Assembly: GCF_003265345.1 (NCBI RefSeq)
Contig: NZ_QFWW01000038.1
Span: 113,125 to 177,124 of the forward strand
DNA: 64,000 nt
Direction of reading: 5' to 3'
Source of the DNA: Lentzea terrae
Lineage (GTDB): Bacteria > Actinomycetota > Actinomycetes > Mycobacteriales > Pseudonocardiaceae
Shown here: piece by piece, positions 42,234-50,134 of the stretch
Numbering within the stretch: the stretch's first letter is position 1
How the letters are laid out: every line of letters starts with the position of its first letter
The notes under the pieces: generated by a model
The model's input: only the letters and a program-made list of their open reading frames with translations
Databases searched by the model: none
What the model was told of the DNA's origin: nothing
Made by a program: the position numbers and the translations under genes

Positions 42234-43523
42234 ATGTCGGGTTATCAGCAGCTCACTGACTGGAACTTCGAAGGTTGGTCCAACGGGCAGCTGGCAGACC
42301 AGGTCCAGAAGCTCTCAAGCAGCTCCGTCGCTTCGAAGTTCGGTGACGCGTCTGCGGCCTTGCGTGATCTTGCCAACCTGCTGGATTCGGTGGACAGCAC
42401 TATCCGAGCCCAGCTCAAGGAACTCAAGATCGAGTGGGGCGGCGCTGCCGGCGAGAAGAGCCAGGAGAAAACGGATGTCGTCGCTGCTGGTCTCGACGAC
42501 AGCAGCCAGGCGTCGAACCAGAGCTCCGTCGCGATGGGGCAGCAGGGCGAGAGCACGAGCCAGGCCCGTTACAGCACGCCGCCGGCGCAGGACCTCCGCG
42601 GCGACTCGGAGCAGAACTGGAAGGACAAGCTCGGCAGCGTGGTCGGGATCGAGACCGACCACGCAAAAGAAGTCGAGGCGACCAACCGTGCCCGCCAGCA
42701 GGCCATTGACAGCCTGAACGGCTACGTCGCGGGCAGCCAGAACTCGCTGGACGGCTTCCGCGCCCCGAACCAGGCACCGGACATCGTGGTCACCAGCGGT
42801 GCGGTAAGCACGCCCGTCGGACCTCCGGTCGGCACGCCAGGCGGTACCACCCCCGGCATCACAGGCGGCCCCGGCTTCACCCCGGGCAGCAGCCCCGGCA
42901 CCCCAGGTGCCCCGCTCGGCCCGACCCCGGGCCTCCCAGGCGGCACCACCGGCATCCTCCCCGGCACCGGCACCCCGAACCCGATCGCAGCAGGCACGGG
43001 CCTGCCCAAGCCCTTCCCGTCCGTCCTCCCCCTCGGCATCACCGCGGCAACCGCAGCCGCCACCGGCCTCGCGGGCGCAGCGGGCACCGCGAAGGGCCCG
43101 CAGGTGGTGGGTGGCGGCCGAGGTCCGAGCCAGGCCCCGAAGACCCCCATCGCGCCCACCGGTCCGAAGGGTGCCCCGCCCACGATCGGCGCTGGCAAGG
43201 GCGGCCCAGGCGCACCCGGCACCGGCCCAGGAGCAGGCGCGGGCACGGGCACCGCCGCCAAGACGCCGGGCATGATGGCGCCCGGCGGTGCGACGGGTGT
43301 TGGGCCCGAGGCCAACCGGCCGGGAGCAGCGCCGGGCAAGGGTGCGGCCGCAGCGGGCAAGGGGGCTGGGTCGCTCATGTCGCCTGCCGCTGGCGGGGCC
43401 AGGGGTGAGGGCGAGGAGGACGGCGAGCACGTGCGCAAGTACGGCGTCGACTCCGATGATGTGTTCGGTGACGAACGCATGGTGGTGCAGTCCGTCATCG
43501 GCGAAGACCCGAAGGACCAGTAA
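42234..43523 (+). CDS. PPE/WXG-like secretion substrate with Gly/Pro-rich body
   Basis: A 429-residue protein. Residues 1-120 are helical with a WGG turn at 68-70, consistent with a type VII helical-hairpin domain. Residues about 190-400 are a low-complexity Gly/Pro/Ala/Thr run (GTPGGTTPGITGGPG and similar). The tail DSDDVFGDERMVVQSVIG is acidic and conserved-looking. GGGGGAG before ATG 42234 is a strong ribosome binding site. The EspG chaperone gene follows directly, the order seen for PPE-type substrates. It is probably exported and may act at the cell surface. Confidence 0.82.
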   Translation: MSGYQQLTDWNFEGWSNGQLADQVQKLSSSSVASKFGDASAALRDLANLLDSVDSTIRAQLKELKIEWGGAAGEKSQEKTDVVAAGLDDSSQASNQSSVAMGQQGESTSQARYSTPPAQDLRGDSEQNWKDKLGSVVGIETDHAKEVEATNRARQQAIDSLNGYVAGSQNSLDGFRAPNQAPDIVVTSGAVSTPVGPPVGTPGGTTPGITGGPGFTPGSSPGTPGAPLGPTPGLPGGTTGILPGTGTPNPIAAGTGLPKPFPSVLPLGITAATAAATGLAGAAGTAKGPQVVGGGRGPSQAPKTPIAPTGPKGAPPTIGAGKGGPGAPGTGPGAGAGTGTAAKTPGMMAPGGATGVGPEANRPGAAPGKGAAAAGKGAGSLMSPAAGGARGEGEEDGEHVRKYGVDSDDVFGDERMVVQSVIGEDPKDQ

Positions 43524-43527
43524 TCCC

Positions 43528-44283
43528 TTGAGCTCACCAGGTTCTGTGGTTTTGTCCACAGTGGAGTTCGCCGTGGTCTGGGAGGCGCAACGCCTCCCGG
43601 CCGCGCACGTTGCGCTCGACACGCGGATTCCCTCCATCACCCACACCGAGAAGGCCGAGGTGGTGAAGCGGGCCTGGGAGTCGTTGGAGGCGCGCGGGCT
43701 GGCGCACAACGGACGGGTCGTGCCCGAGCTCGCTGACGGGTTTGCGTTGCTGGCCAACGCGAACATGTCGATCGACCTGTGGATCTGGGCCGATCGGCAG
43801 ATCAGCGGGCTCGCTGCGGCGATCGGCGACGACGCGATCCTGGCGGTGCAGGATCGGGACGAGATGTGGTTGATCGAGGCGCGCGGGACTGCGCTGGCCG
43901 AGGCCGCCGTGTCGGTGGCCGGGGAGATGCCTGCCGGGTTCGGGCGCTCGATCAGCTTGCCCTACGAGGAACTCGTCAAGGCGGCCAAGGACGTCGGGAC
44001 GGACGCGCAGCGGTTGATCACCATGTTGGAGCGGCAGGGAATGCGGCTCGGTGACGCGCAGGAGCTCGCCGGGATGCTCGACGGGACGTCCACGCGCGGG
44101 CAGTTCGGCGTGCAGCGCAACGGGCAGCGCGCCAAGCGGGTCGTTTCGTTCCACGACACGCACAACGGGCGATACCTGCGGCAGCTCAAGCCCAGCAGTG
44201 ACGGGCGCCAGTGGTGCACGATCACGCCGGTGGACAACCATCGGCTCGCGGCGGCCGTCTGGGAGCTGCTGCAGGAGGTGTGA
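43528..44283 (+). CDS. EspG-family type VII secretion chaperone
   Basis: About 251 residues with the EspG (ESX-associated chaperone) pattern: VVLSTVEFAVVWEAQRLP at the N-terminus, WADRQISGLAAAIGDDAILAV, and the C-terminal GRYLRQLKPSSDGRQWCTITP with DNHRLAAAVWELL. EspG proteins bind PE-PPE-like substrates in the cytosol and keep them soluble. The start is uncertain: TTG 43528 includes the full family N-terminus, GTG 43546 is the alternative. It follows the PPE-like gene by 4 bases, so the substrate is probably its client. Confidence 0.85.
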   Translation: MSSPGSVVLSTVEFAVVWEAQRLPAAHVALDTRIPSITHTEKAEVVKRAWESLEARGLAHNGRVVPELADGFALLANANMSIDLWIWADRQISGLAAAIGDDAILAVQDRDEMWLIEARGTALAEAAVSVAGEMPAGFGRSISLPYEELVKAAKDVGTDAQRLITMLERQGMRLGDAQELAGMLDGTSTRGQFGVQRNGQRAKRVVSFHDTHNGRYLRQLKPSSDGRQWCTITPVDNHRLAAAVWELLQEV

Positions 44284-44382
44284 GCGGAACGCCCGGCCCG
44301 ATCCCCGCGTCGAACAATCACCCGACCGTGCAAAGCAACAGGTTCTAAGGTCGGCGGGGAGAGATTTAGGGGGTGGGCGCGC

Positions 44383-44688
44383 ATGGCGGTGGCCAAGTTC
44401 AACATCGAGGCCATGGAACAGTGCCGCACGACCGTGAGCAGCCAGGCCGGGCAGTTCGGCGCGATCGGCGACGGCTTTGCCAACCAGTACGGAAATCCGG
44501 ACATTTTCGGAAAACTCGGTGCTTCAAACTCGGTGCAAAGCGCGGTGACGGCAATGGACCAGGCCGGTGCGCAGGAGTTCGAGGCCGCCGAGAAGGTGCT
44601 GCGCAAGGTCGAGAGCGCGCTCGACGCGATCCAGACCAACGTCACGGACACCGAGGAAGCCAACAAGAACTCGCTGAGGGCGGTGTGA
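44383..44688 (+). CDS. EspC-like type VII secretion protein
   Basis: A 101-residue all-helical protein like the T7SS EspC/DUF2580 group: FNIEAMEQCRTTVSSQAGQFGAIGDGFA, then IFGKLGASNSVQSAVTAMDQ and a C-terminal helix ending NKNSLRAV. There is no signal peptide and no classical YxxxD export motif. GGGGGTGGG lies upstream of ATG 44383. It is followed after a single base by the WXG100-transglycosylase gene, so the two may form a secreted heterodimer. Confidence 0.82.
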   Translation: MAVAKFNIEAMEQCRTTVSSQAGQFGAIGDGFANQYGNPDIFGKLGASNSVQSAVTAMDQAGAQEFEAAEKVLRKVESALDAIQTNVTDTEEANKNSLRAV

Positions 44689-44689
44689 C

Positions 44690-45853
44690 GTGAGCGCGAT
44701 GGACGAGGTCGCGGCGCTGCCCGGCGGGGCTGAGCTGGCCGCGCTCGCTGACAAGATCGAGACCGCGCAACCGCAGGCCGTGCGCGACATCGCGAACCGC
44801 TGGAAGCAGGCCGCCGGCAAGTGCGGCGACCAGACGAACGCGCTGCAGCGGTCGATCAGCCAGCTCGACGGTGCCTGGGAGGGCAAGTCGGCCGACGGTT
44901 TCGTGGCCTACATGGGCAACGTCATGAAGGCCGGCACCTCGATGAGCGACGCGCTCAACGGCGCCGCGGCCGACCTGGAGGCGGCCGCGAACGCGTTGGA
45001 AGCCGCGAAGACCTCGATGAGCAGCATCTGCGAGAACCTGCTGAGCCGCGCCCGGCAGACCCGCCAGCAGCTGCACAACCAGCCGCAGGAGGACGTCGAC
45101 AGCATCATCCGCGGTTACTGCGCCGAGGCCACCGGCGACGCGAAACCCGTGATCTCCCAGGCGGAGAACGCCGTGAACGCGGCCGCGGGCACGCTGAAAG
45201 GCCGTCCAGCAGCGTTGTCGCCCAAGTTCTCGTCCATTGAGGACCCGAACACCCAGTCCTTCACGCCGGCGCCGGGCAAGCCGATCGAGTGGGCACCGAC
45301 CCCGCCGCCGGACGACTCGACCAAACAGTCCTCTTCGGACACCCAGCCGAAGCCCGCACCCGCACCCGCACCCGCACCCGCCCAGCACACCGGTGGCGGC
45401 GGTGGTGGCGGTGGCGGCGACGCCTCAGGTGGCGGCGGCGGTGGCGGCGGCGGACTGGGCCCCAGCGGCGGCCCGCCGTCGGGCAGCCCTCCTCCCGGCA
45501 ACGTCGAGGAGTGGATCCGCGAGGCCATCAAGATCCTGCAGGCCAACGGCATCCCGGTCACCGACGAGAACATCGACGAGATCTGGAAGATCATCGAGAA
45601 GGAGTCGAGCGGCAACCCGCACGCCATCAACAACTGGGACTCCAACGCCGCGAAGGGCACGCCGTCCAAGGGCCTGATGCAGTGCATCGACCCGACCTTC
45701 CAGGCGCACAAGCTGCCCGGCCACGACGACATCTGGAACCCGGTCGACAACATCATCGCCGGCGTCCGGTACACGTTCTCGCGCTACGGCGGCTTCGAAG
45801 GCCATCCGGGACTCAAGGCGATGGCTCAGGGCGGCGGCTACCAGGGCTACTAG
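44690..45853 (+). CDS. WXG100 - lytic transglycosylase fusion, predicted type VII effector
   Basis: A 387-residue fusion. Residues 1-130 are a WXG100-like helical hairpin with WEG at 63-65. Residues 205-270 are a linker with a (PA)n run and two long Gly runs. Residues 271-387 are an SLT-type transglycosylase domain: EIWKIIEKESSGNPHAINN with the catalytic Glu305, then GLMQCIDPTFQAHKLPGHDD and NIIAGVRYTFSRYGG. It would be exported by a type VII system as a heterodimer and cut peptidoglycan. No Sec signal is present. GTG 44690 abuts the EspC-like gene. Confidence 0.88.
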   Translation: MSAMDEVAALPGGAELAALADKIETAQPQAVRDIANRWKQAAGKCGDQTNALQRSISQLDGAWEGKSADGFVAYMGNVMKAGTSMSDALNGAAADLEAAANALEAAKTSMSSICENLLSRARQTRQQLHNQPQEDVDSIIRGYCAEATGDAKPVISQAENAVNAAAGTLKGRPAALSPKFSSIEDPNTQSFTPAPGKPIEWAPTPPPDDSTKQSSSDTQPKPAPAPAPAPAQHTGGGGGGGGGDASGGGGGGGGGLGPSGGPPSGSPPPGNVEEWIREAIKILQANGIPVTDENIDEIWKIIEKESSGNPHAINNWDSNAAKGTPSKGLMQCIDPTFQAHKLPGHDDIWNPVDNIIAGVRYTFSRYGGFEGHPGLKAMAQGGGYQGY

Positions 45854-45857
45854 GAGT

Positions 45858-45863
45858 TAGCCT
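45858..45863 (+). promoter_or_regulatory. -10 box of the aminotransferase gene
   Basis: TAGCCT ends 6 bases before ATG 45870. It begins 5 bases after the transglycosylase stop, so the aminotransferase is probably a separate unit. Confidence 0.45.
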
Positions 45864-45869
45864 GACGGC

Positions 45870-47000
45870 ATGCTGACCGTGGCTGCCCGCGCCGACGTAC
45901 CGCCCTTCCACGTCATGGACGTGCTTTCCGCTGCCGCACAACGGCAGCGGACGCACGGTGACGTCATCTCGCTGGCCGCAGGGCAGCCGTCGAGCCCGGC
46001 GCCGAAGCCGGTCCGCCAAGCCGCGGCACGAGCCCTCGACGAGCACGCCCTCGGCTACACCGAGCAGCTCGGCATCCCCGAGCTGCGCAGCGCCATCGCC
46101 GGGCACTACCAGCGCCAGTACGACCTGAAGATCAACGCCGACGACGTGGTGGTGACGACGGGCTCGTCGGGCGCCTTCACGCTCGCGTTCCTGGCCGCTT
46201 TCGACGCCGGCGACAAGGTCGCTCTGGCCAGGCCCGGATATCCCGCCTACCGCAACATCCTGAAAGCGCTGGGGTGTGAGGTCGTCGAACTGCCGTGCGG
46301 CCCGGAAACGCGTTTCCAGCCCACCGTCGAAATGCTCGACGCAGACCTCAAGGGCCTGATCGTCGCCAGCCCGGCCAACCCCACCGGCACCACGGTCGAC
46401 ATCGGCCCGATCGCGCAGTGGTGTCAGAGCAACGGCGTCCAGCTGGTCAGCGACGAGATCTACCACGGCATCAGCTACGGCGAACCGCTGCAATGCGCCT
46501 GGGAGACGTCGAAAGAAGCGATCGTCGTCAACTCGTTCTCGAAGGCTTTCGCGATGACGGGCTGGCGGCTTGGCTGGATGCTGCTGCCGGAACGGCTCAG
46601 AAGGGCGGTCGACTGCCTGACCGGCAATTTCACGCTCTGCCCGCCCGCATTGGCCCAGTACGCCGCGGTCGAGGCGTTCCACCCGGACGCGTACGCGGAA
46701 ACGGCGCTGCACCTGAAGAGGTACAAGACCAACCGCGACCTGCTGCTCGACGGCCTGACGAACCTCGGCATCGACAAGCTCGCACCGGCCGACGGCGCGT
46801 TCTACGTCTACGCCGACATCCGGCACCTCACGGACGACTCGATGGCGTTCTGCCGCAGGTTCCTCGACGACACGGGCGTCGCGATCGTCCCCGGCATCGA
46901 CTTCGACCCGGTCGACGGGCACCACTTCGTGCGGATGTCGTTCGCGGGTGCAACACAGGACATCGAGGAGGCGTTGGTACGTCTGAAGGCATGGCTGTAG
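45870..47000 (+). CDS. Class I/II PLP-dependent aminotransferase
   Basis: A 376-residue fold-type I aminotransferase. It shows ISLAAGQPSSPAPKPV, YTEQLGIPELRSAIAGHY, the cofactor-phosphate stretch TTGSSGAFTLAFLAAF, LIVASPANPTGTTVD with the family Asn, SDEIYHGISY with Asp/Tyr, and the PLP-lysine segment VNSFSKAFAMTGWRLGW. The C-terminal Arg for the substrate carboxylate is in FVRMSFAG. This is the aspartate/aromatic aminotransferase group; the amino donor is unclear. The start ATG is supported by the leaderless-type box. Confidence 0.94.
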   Translation: MLTVAARADVPPFHVMDVLSAAAQRQRTHGDVISLAAGQPSSPAPKPVRQAAARALDEHALGYTEQLGIPELRSAIAGHYQRQYDLKINADDVVVTTGSSGAFTLAFLAAFDAGDKVALARPGYPAYRNILKALGCEVVELPCGPETRFQPTVEMLDADLKGLIVASPANPTGTTVDIGPIAQWCQSNGVQLVSDEIYHGISYGEPLQCAWETSKEAIVVNSFSKAFAMTGWRLGWMLLPERLRRAVDCLTGNFTLCPPALAQYAAVEAFHPDAYAETALHLKRYKTNRDLLLDGLTNLGIDKLAPADGAFYVYADIRHLTDDSMAFCRRFLDDTGVAIVPGIDFDPVDGHHFVRMSFAGATQDIEEALVRLKAWL

Positions 47001-47015
47001 AAGGGGAGGAACGCC

Positions 47016-47165
47016 ATGTGGGCGATCATCGGCTGGCTGGTGGCGATCTGGATCGTGCTGGCCGTCGTCGGGGCCGTGGTGAAAGGTCTTTTCTGGCTCG
47101 CTGTGATTGGAGGACTACTCCTCGCAGGCACAGCGGCTTACGGTGCGATCAAATCCAAAAGATGA
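47016..47165 (+). CDS. 49-residue two-helix membrane peptide
   Basis: The peptide starts MWAIIGWLVAIWIVLAVVG, has a Lys-Gly turn at 23-24, a second hydrophobic helix (FWLAVIGGLLLAGTAAYG), and a basic C-terminus KSKR. A strong AGGGGAGGA ribosome binding site lies 7 bases upstream, and it sits in the gap between the aminotransferase and the K+ channel. The clear ribosome binding site and hydrophobic hairpin make it a likely real small membrane protein of unknown function. It is too short for usual gene calling. Confidence 0.72.
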   Translation: MWAIIGWLVAIWIVLAVVGAVVKGLFWLAVIGGLLLAGTAAYGAIKSKR

Positions 47166-47203
47166 CCCTGGTCTAAACGGGACGAACCGCTCACCATGAA
47201 GCG

Positions 47204-47929
47204 GTGTTGCAGTCCAACGAGGCGCGCCTCGAACGGTGGGAGCGCAAGGTCGAGTGGCCGCTGACGGCTCTCGCCGTGCTCTTCCTCGTCGTGTACGCCT
47301 GGCAGGTGTTCGACGACCACGGGGTGATGCACTTCCCGTTGGAGATCGTGTTGTGGCTGGTCTGGGCGGTGTTCGCGGCCGACTTCGCGACCAGGTTCAC
47401 GCTCGCCGGCAACAAGGTCCAATTCCTCAAAACGCACATCTTCGATCTTGCCGCGGTCGTGCTGCCGATGGTCCGGCAGCTCAGGGTGCTGCGGCTGATC
47501 ACGGTCATCACGCTGCTCAACAAGAAGTTCCAGCACAAGATCCGGCAGCGGGTGAGCATTTACGTCGGCGGCGTGACGATTCTCGTCGTCTTTTGCGCGA
47601 GCCTCGCCGTGCTGGACGCGGAAAGGCACGCGGAAAACGCGAGCATCACCACGTTCGGCGACGCGCTGTGGTGGACCCTCACCACCATGTCGACGGTCGG
47701 ATATGGCGACCGCTATCCCGTCACGGTCGAAGGACGACTGGTCGCGGGGCTGCTCATGGTCGGCGGCATCGCGCTGCTCGGTGTCATCACCGGCACGATC
47801 GCCAGCTGGCTGGTGGAGAAGCTGCGCGGCGTCGAGGAAGCCGAGCTCGAGACCGCGCAGGAGCTGCGGAACCTACGCGCCGAGATCGCCGAACTCCGCG
47901 CGGAGCTCAACGCGCGCAGCGGCAGCTGA
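47204..47929 (+). CDS. Potassium channel protein
   Basis: A 241-residue channel. Several membrane segments include an S4-like stretch with spaced Arg (MVRQLRVLRLITVITLL, residues 89-105). The pore helix and selectivity filter are TTMSTVGYGDRYP, with TVGYGD at 164-169, followed by an inner helix VAGLLMVGGIALLGVITG. A C-terminal coiled coil (EAELETAQELRNLRAEIAELR) likely aids tetramer assembly. It resembles small Kv-type bacterial channels with a shortened sensor. The GTG start at 47204 is likely. The gene overlaps the convergent HAD gene by 57 bases. Confidence 0.93.
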   Translation: MLQSNEARLERWERKVEWPLTALAVLFLVVYAWQVFDDHGVMHFPLEIVLWLVWAVFAADFATRFTLAGNKVQFLKTHIFDLAAVVLPMVRQLRVLRLITVITLLNKKFQHKIRQRVSIYVGGVTILVVFCASLAVLDAERHAENASITTFGDALWWTLTTMSTVGYGDRYPVTVEGRLVAGLLMVGGIALLGVITGTIASWLVEKLRGVEEAELETAQELRNLRAEIAELRAELNARSGS

Positions 47930-48469
47930 CGTCCACAGCCGCGCGTCCCATCCAGCAATCAGAGCACCTTCGACGTTCGTGCCGCGGTCGTCGTAGAAGA
48001 CCAGGTCGGACGACCCGAGGACCGACTCCACGTGGTGCCAGATCGCTGCATCCGGCTTCGCGTAGCCGAGGTCTCCGGAGAACACCAGGTGCTGGAAGTG
48101 CTTGGCCCACGGCTCCTTCTCCGCGAGCCGCGCGAACGTCACCGGCGCGTTCGACAGCAACGCCAGCGGCACGCCCAGCGAGTACAGATCATCAATCAGC
48201 GCAACGGTTTCCGCGACCGGCTCGTCGAGCCAGCCCGCGTTGTCCAGCGCGGTCAGCTCGCGCACGGTGGCAGCGTCGAACGTCATCCCCAGCGAGGACC
48301 CGATCAACGACCAGTAGTCGGCGTCCGAACTACCGCGGTCGTAGGCGTCCCGGTCCCAGTAGGCCGACTCGAACCGCTCCAGCGAGACGCCGAGACGCTC
48401 AGCCATCGCGGGCAACGCCGGGTTCCGCTGGCTGATGACCTCGCCGAAGTCGAACACGATCCAGCGCAT
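47873..48469 (-). CDS. HAD-superfamily hydrolase
   Basis: A 198-residue HAD phosphatase-like protein. Motif I is FDFGEVIS, in which the usual second Asp (DxD) is replaced by Gly-Glu, as in epoxide-hydrolase-N-like/YihX-type HADs. Motif II is LALLSNAP, motif III Lys in GYAKPDAAIW, and motif IV VFYDDRGTNVEGA. It is translated one base after the threonine aldolase stop, so it shares that operon. The substrate is unknown. The tail overlaps the channel gene. Confidence 0.88.
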   Translation of the reverse strand: MRWIVFDFGEVISQRNPALPAMAERLGVSLERFESAYWDRDAYDRGSSDADYWSLIGSSLGMTFDAATVRELTALDNAGWLDEPVAETVALIDDLYSLGVPLALLSNAPVTFARLAEKEPWAKHFQHLVFSGDLGYAKPDAAIWHHVESVLGSSDLVFYDDRGTNVEGALIAGWDARLWTSAAAARVELRAEFGDLGA

Positions 48470-48470
48470 C

Positions 48471-49463
48471 TCAGGCGTCCTCTCGTAGCCGGCGCAGCAC
48501 CTCGGCGATGTCGGACGAGTCCACGTCGCCGTGCGTCACGAACCGAACCTTGCCGGACATCGGACTGGCGAAAACCCCGACATCGCGCAACGACGTCAGC
48601 GTCTTCTCCAGGTCCGGCACCGACGCCAGCACGATGTTCGTGGCGGGCTCGGCAACGTCCCAGCCCAGCGAACGCAGCCCGTCAGCCAAAGCCGATGCGT
48701 TCGCGTGATCAGCGGCCAGGCGATCAACGCGATCAAGAGCGACGAGACCGGCGGCCGCCAGCACCCCGCCCTGCCGCACCCCGCCACCGAGCATCTTCCG
48801 CACCCGCCGGGCCTCGACCACGAACGCAGCGGAACCGGCCACCAGCGACCCGACCGGCGCGCCGAGACCCTTCGACAGACACACCTGCACGGTGTCCGCC
48901 CCGGCAGCCAGCACCGAGGGAGCCACCCCGAGGGCTACCGACGCGTTCCACAATCGAGCCCCGTCCAGGTGCACTGCCAGCCCGACGGACCGAGCCGCCG
49001 ACACCAGTCGTGCGTGCTCATCAGCCGTGGTCACGGTGCCACCGGACGCGTTGTGCGTGTTCTCCAAGCACAACAACGTGGTGTTCAGCCCGTAGTAGGG
49101 AGACTCACCACCACCGGCGGCGACCACGGCCTCCGGGGACATGACCGGCAGCCCGTGCGGCATCCCGCCGGCCAGCCACGCGGCGGTGCCCAGTTCGGCG
49201 TCCAGCACGTGCGCACCGAGCGGAGCCAGGAACCGATCACCGCGCCGCAAGTGCAAGAACAACGCGATGAGGTTGCCCATGGATCCAGAGGGCACCCACA
49301 AAGCGGCTTCGACGCCGAGCAGCGCGGCGACCCGCTCCTCCAGCGCGGCCATGGTCGGGTCGTGGTCCAGCACGTCGTCGCCGACCTCGGCCGCCGCCAT
49401 CGCGCGGCGCATCTCCTCGTCCGGCTGGGTGACGGTGTCCGAGCGCAGGTCGATGGGGGTCAC
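48471..49463 (-). CDS. Low-specificity L-threonine aldolase (PLP-dependent)
   Basis: A 330-residue fold-type I PLP enzyme that cleaves threonine/allo-threonine to glycine and acetaldehyde. Family marks are IDLRSDTVTQPDEEMRRAM, AAEVGDDVLDHDPT, LWVPSGSMGNLIAL, CLENTHNASGGTV, HLDGARLWNAS with the cofactor Asp, and QVCLSKGLGAPVGS with the PLP Lys. GTG 49463 gives the family N-terminus; longer in-frame starts run into antisense of the sigma gene. It leads a two-gene operon with the HAD protein. Confidence 0.95.
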   Translation of the reverse strand: MTPIDLRSDTVTQPDEEMRRAMAAAEVGDDVLDHDPTMAALEERVAALLGVEAALWVPSGSMGNLIALFLHLRRGDRFLAPLGAHVLDAELGTAAWLAGGMPHGLPVMSPEAVVAAGGGESPYYGLNTTLLCLENTHNASGGTVTTADEHARLVSAARSVGLAVHLDGARLWNASVALGVAPSVLAAGADTVQVCLSKGLGAPVGSLVAGSAAFVVEARRVRKMLGGGVRQGGVLAAAGLVALDRVDRLAADHANASALADGLRSLGWDVAEPATNIVLASVPDLEKTLTSLRDVGVFASPMSGKVRFVTHGDVDSSDIAEVLRRLREDA

Positions 49464-49527
49464 GGACCCGATCACATCACATCCGGTGAACGACCGAGGG
49501 GGTGATGTAGCTCTCGCTGGTGGTTCG

Positions 49528-49556
49528 TGCAACCGTTGGTGCCTCAGATTCCGTCC
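49528..49556 (+). promoter_or_regulatory. ECF-type promoter of the first SigE-family sigma gene
   Basis: TGCAACC (49528-49534), 17 bases, then CGTCC (49552-49556). The same pair of words, 16 bases apart, precedes the second SigE-type gene. Likely autoregulatory. Confidence 0.65.
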
Positions 49557-49595
49557 GGTAAGTGCAACTCGAGGAACGAGCGGAGAGCAGTCCGC

Positions 49596-50114
49596 GTGGA
49601 TCAGCGCGACGAGCAGGAGTTCGCGGAGTACTTCGTGGCTCGCCGTGAGGCCGTGCGCCGAACGGCATACCTGCTGTGCGGCGACTGGCACCGCGCTGAC
49701 GACTTCGCGCAGACAGCGTTCGTGGCGGTGCACAGGAGGTGGCGGAAGATCCGGGACAAGCAGGCTCTCGACGCCTATGTGCGGCGCACGCTGGTGCGCG
49801 CGGTGATCGACGAGTCGCGCCGTCCGTGGCGGCGCGAGAAGTTCACCGACGAGCTGCCGGAGTCGCCGACCCAGGACCACGAGATCGGCGACGCGGTGGC
49901 CACGCGCGAGGCGTTGTTGAAGGGCCTGCGCAGAGTTCCGCCGCGGCAACGGGCGGTGCTCGTGCTGAGGTTCCTCGAGGGCCTCGACGTGACGGCCACG
50001 GCCGAGGTGCTGAAGTGCTCGGAAGGAACTGTGAAGAGTCAGACCGCCCGCGGGCTGACCGCGTTGCGGGAAGCTCTTGGTGACGCCATCGACGACCTGA
50101 GGCCGGCGTCGTGA
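49596..50114 (+). CDS. SigE-family ECF sigma factor
   Basis: A 172-residue sigma factor of the actinobacterial SigE-like group. Region 2 is FVARREAVRRTAYLLCGDWHRADDFAQ, with the subgroup mark LLCGDWH. Region 4 is LRRVPPRQRAVLVLRFLEGLDVTAT then CSEGTVKSQTARGL. GTG 49596 gives the usual length. A membrane protein of unknown class follows after 20 bases and probably acts as the anti-sigma factor. Its sequence, promoter and partner closely parallel the pair at 51479-52770. Confidence 0.92.
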   Translation: MDQRDEQEFAEYFVARREAVRRTAYLLCGDWHRADDFAQTAFVAVHRRWRKIRDKQALDAYVRRTLVRAVIDESRRPWRREKFTDELPESPTQDHEIGDAVATREALLKGLRRVPPRQRAVLVLRFLEGLDVTATAEVLKCSEGTVKSQTARGLTALREALGDAIDDLRPAS

Positions 50115-50134
50115 ACAGCGAAAGGAGGACGTAG

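Noticed and set aside
42315..43766. Long minus-strand frames with Gly/Pro/Ala-rich products opposite the PPE-like gene.
   Set aside because: They mirror the GC-rich low-complexity coding strand; the plus frame has a ribosome binding site, helical head and conserved tail.
45350..45460. Tandem CACCCG and GGCGGT runs as a microsatellite or CRISPR-like array.
   Set aside because: They encode the Pro-Ala and poly-Gly linker of the WXG100-transglycosylase protein, and no spacer structure exists.
47169..47176. GGTCTAAA near 47170 as a dre half site before the K+ channel.
   Set aside because: Only one arm matches; the second half reads ACGG rather than ACCA.
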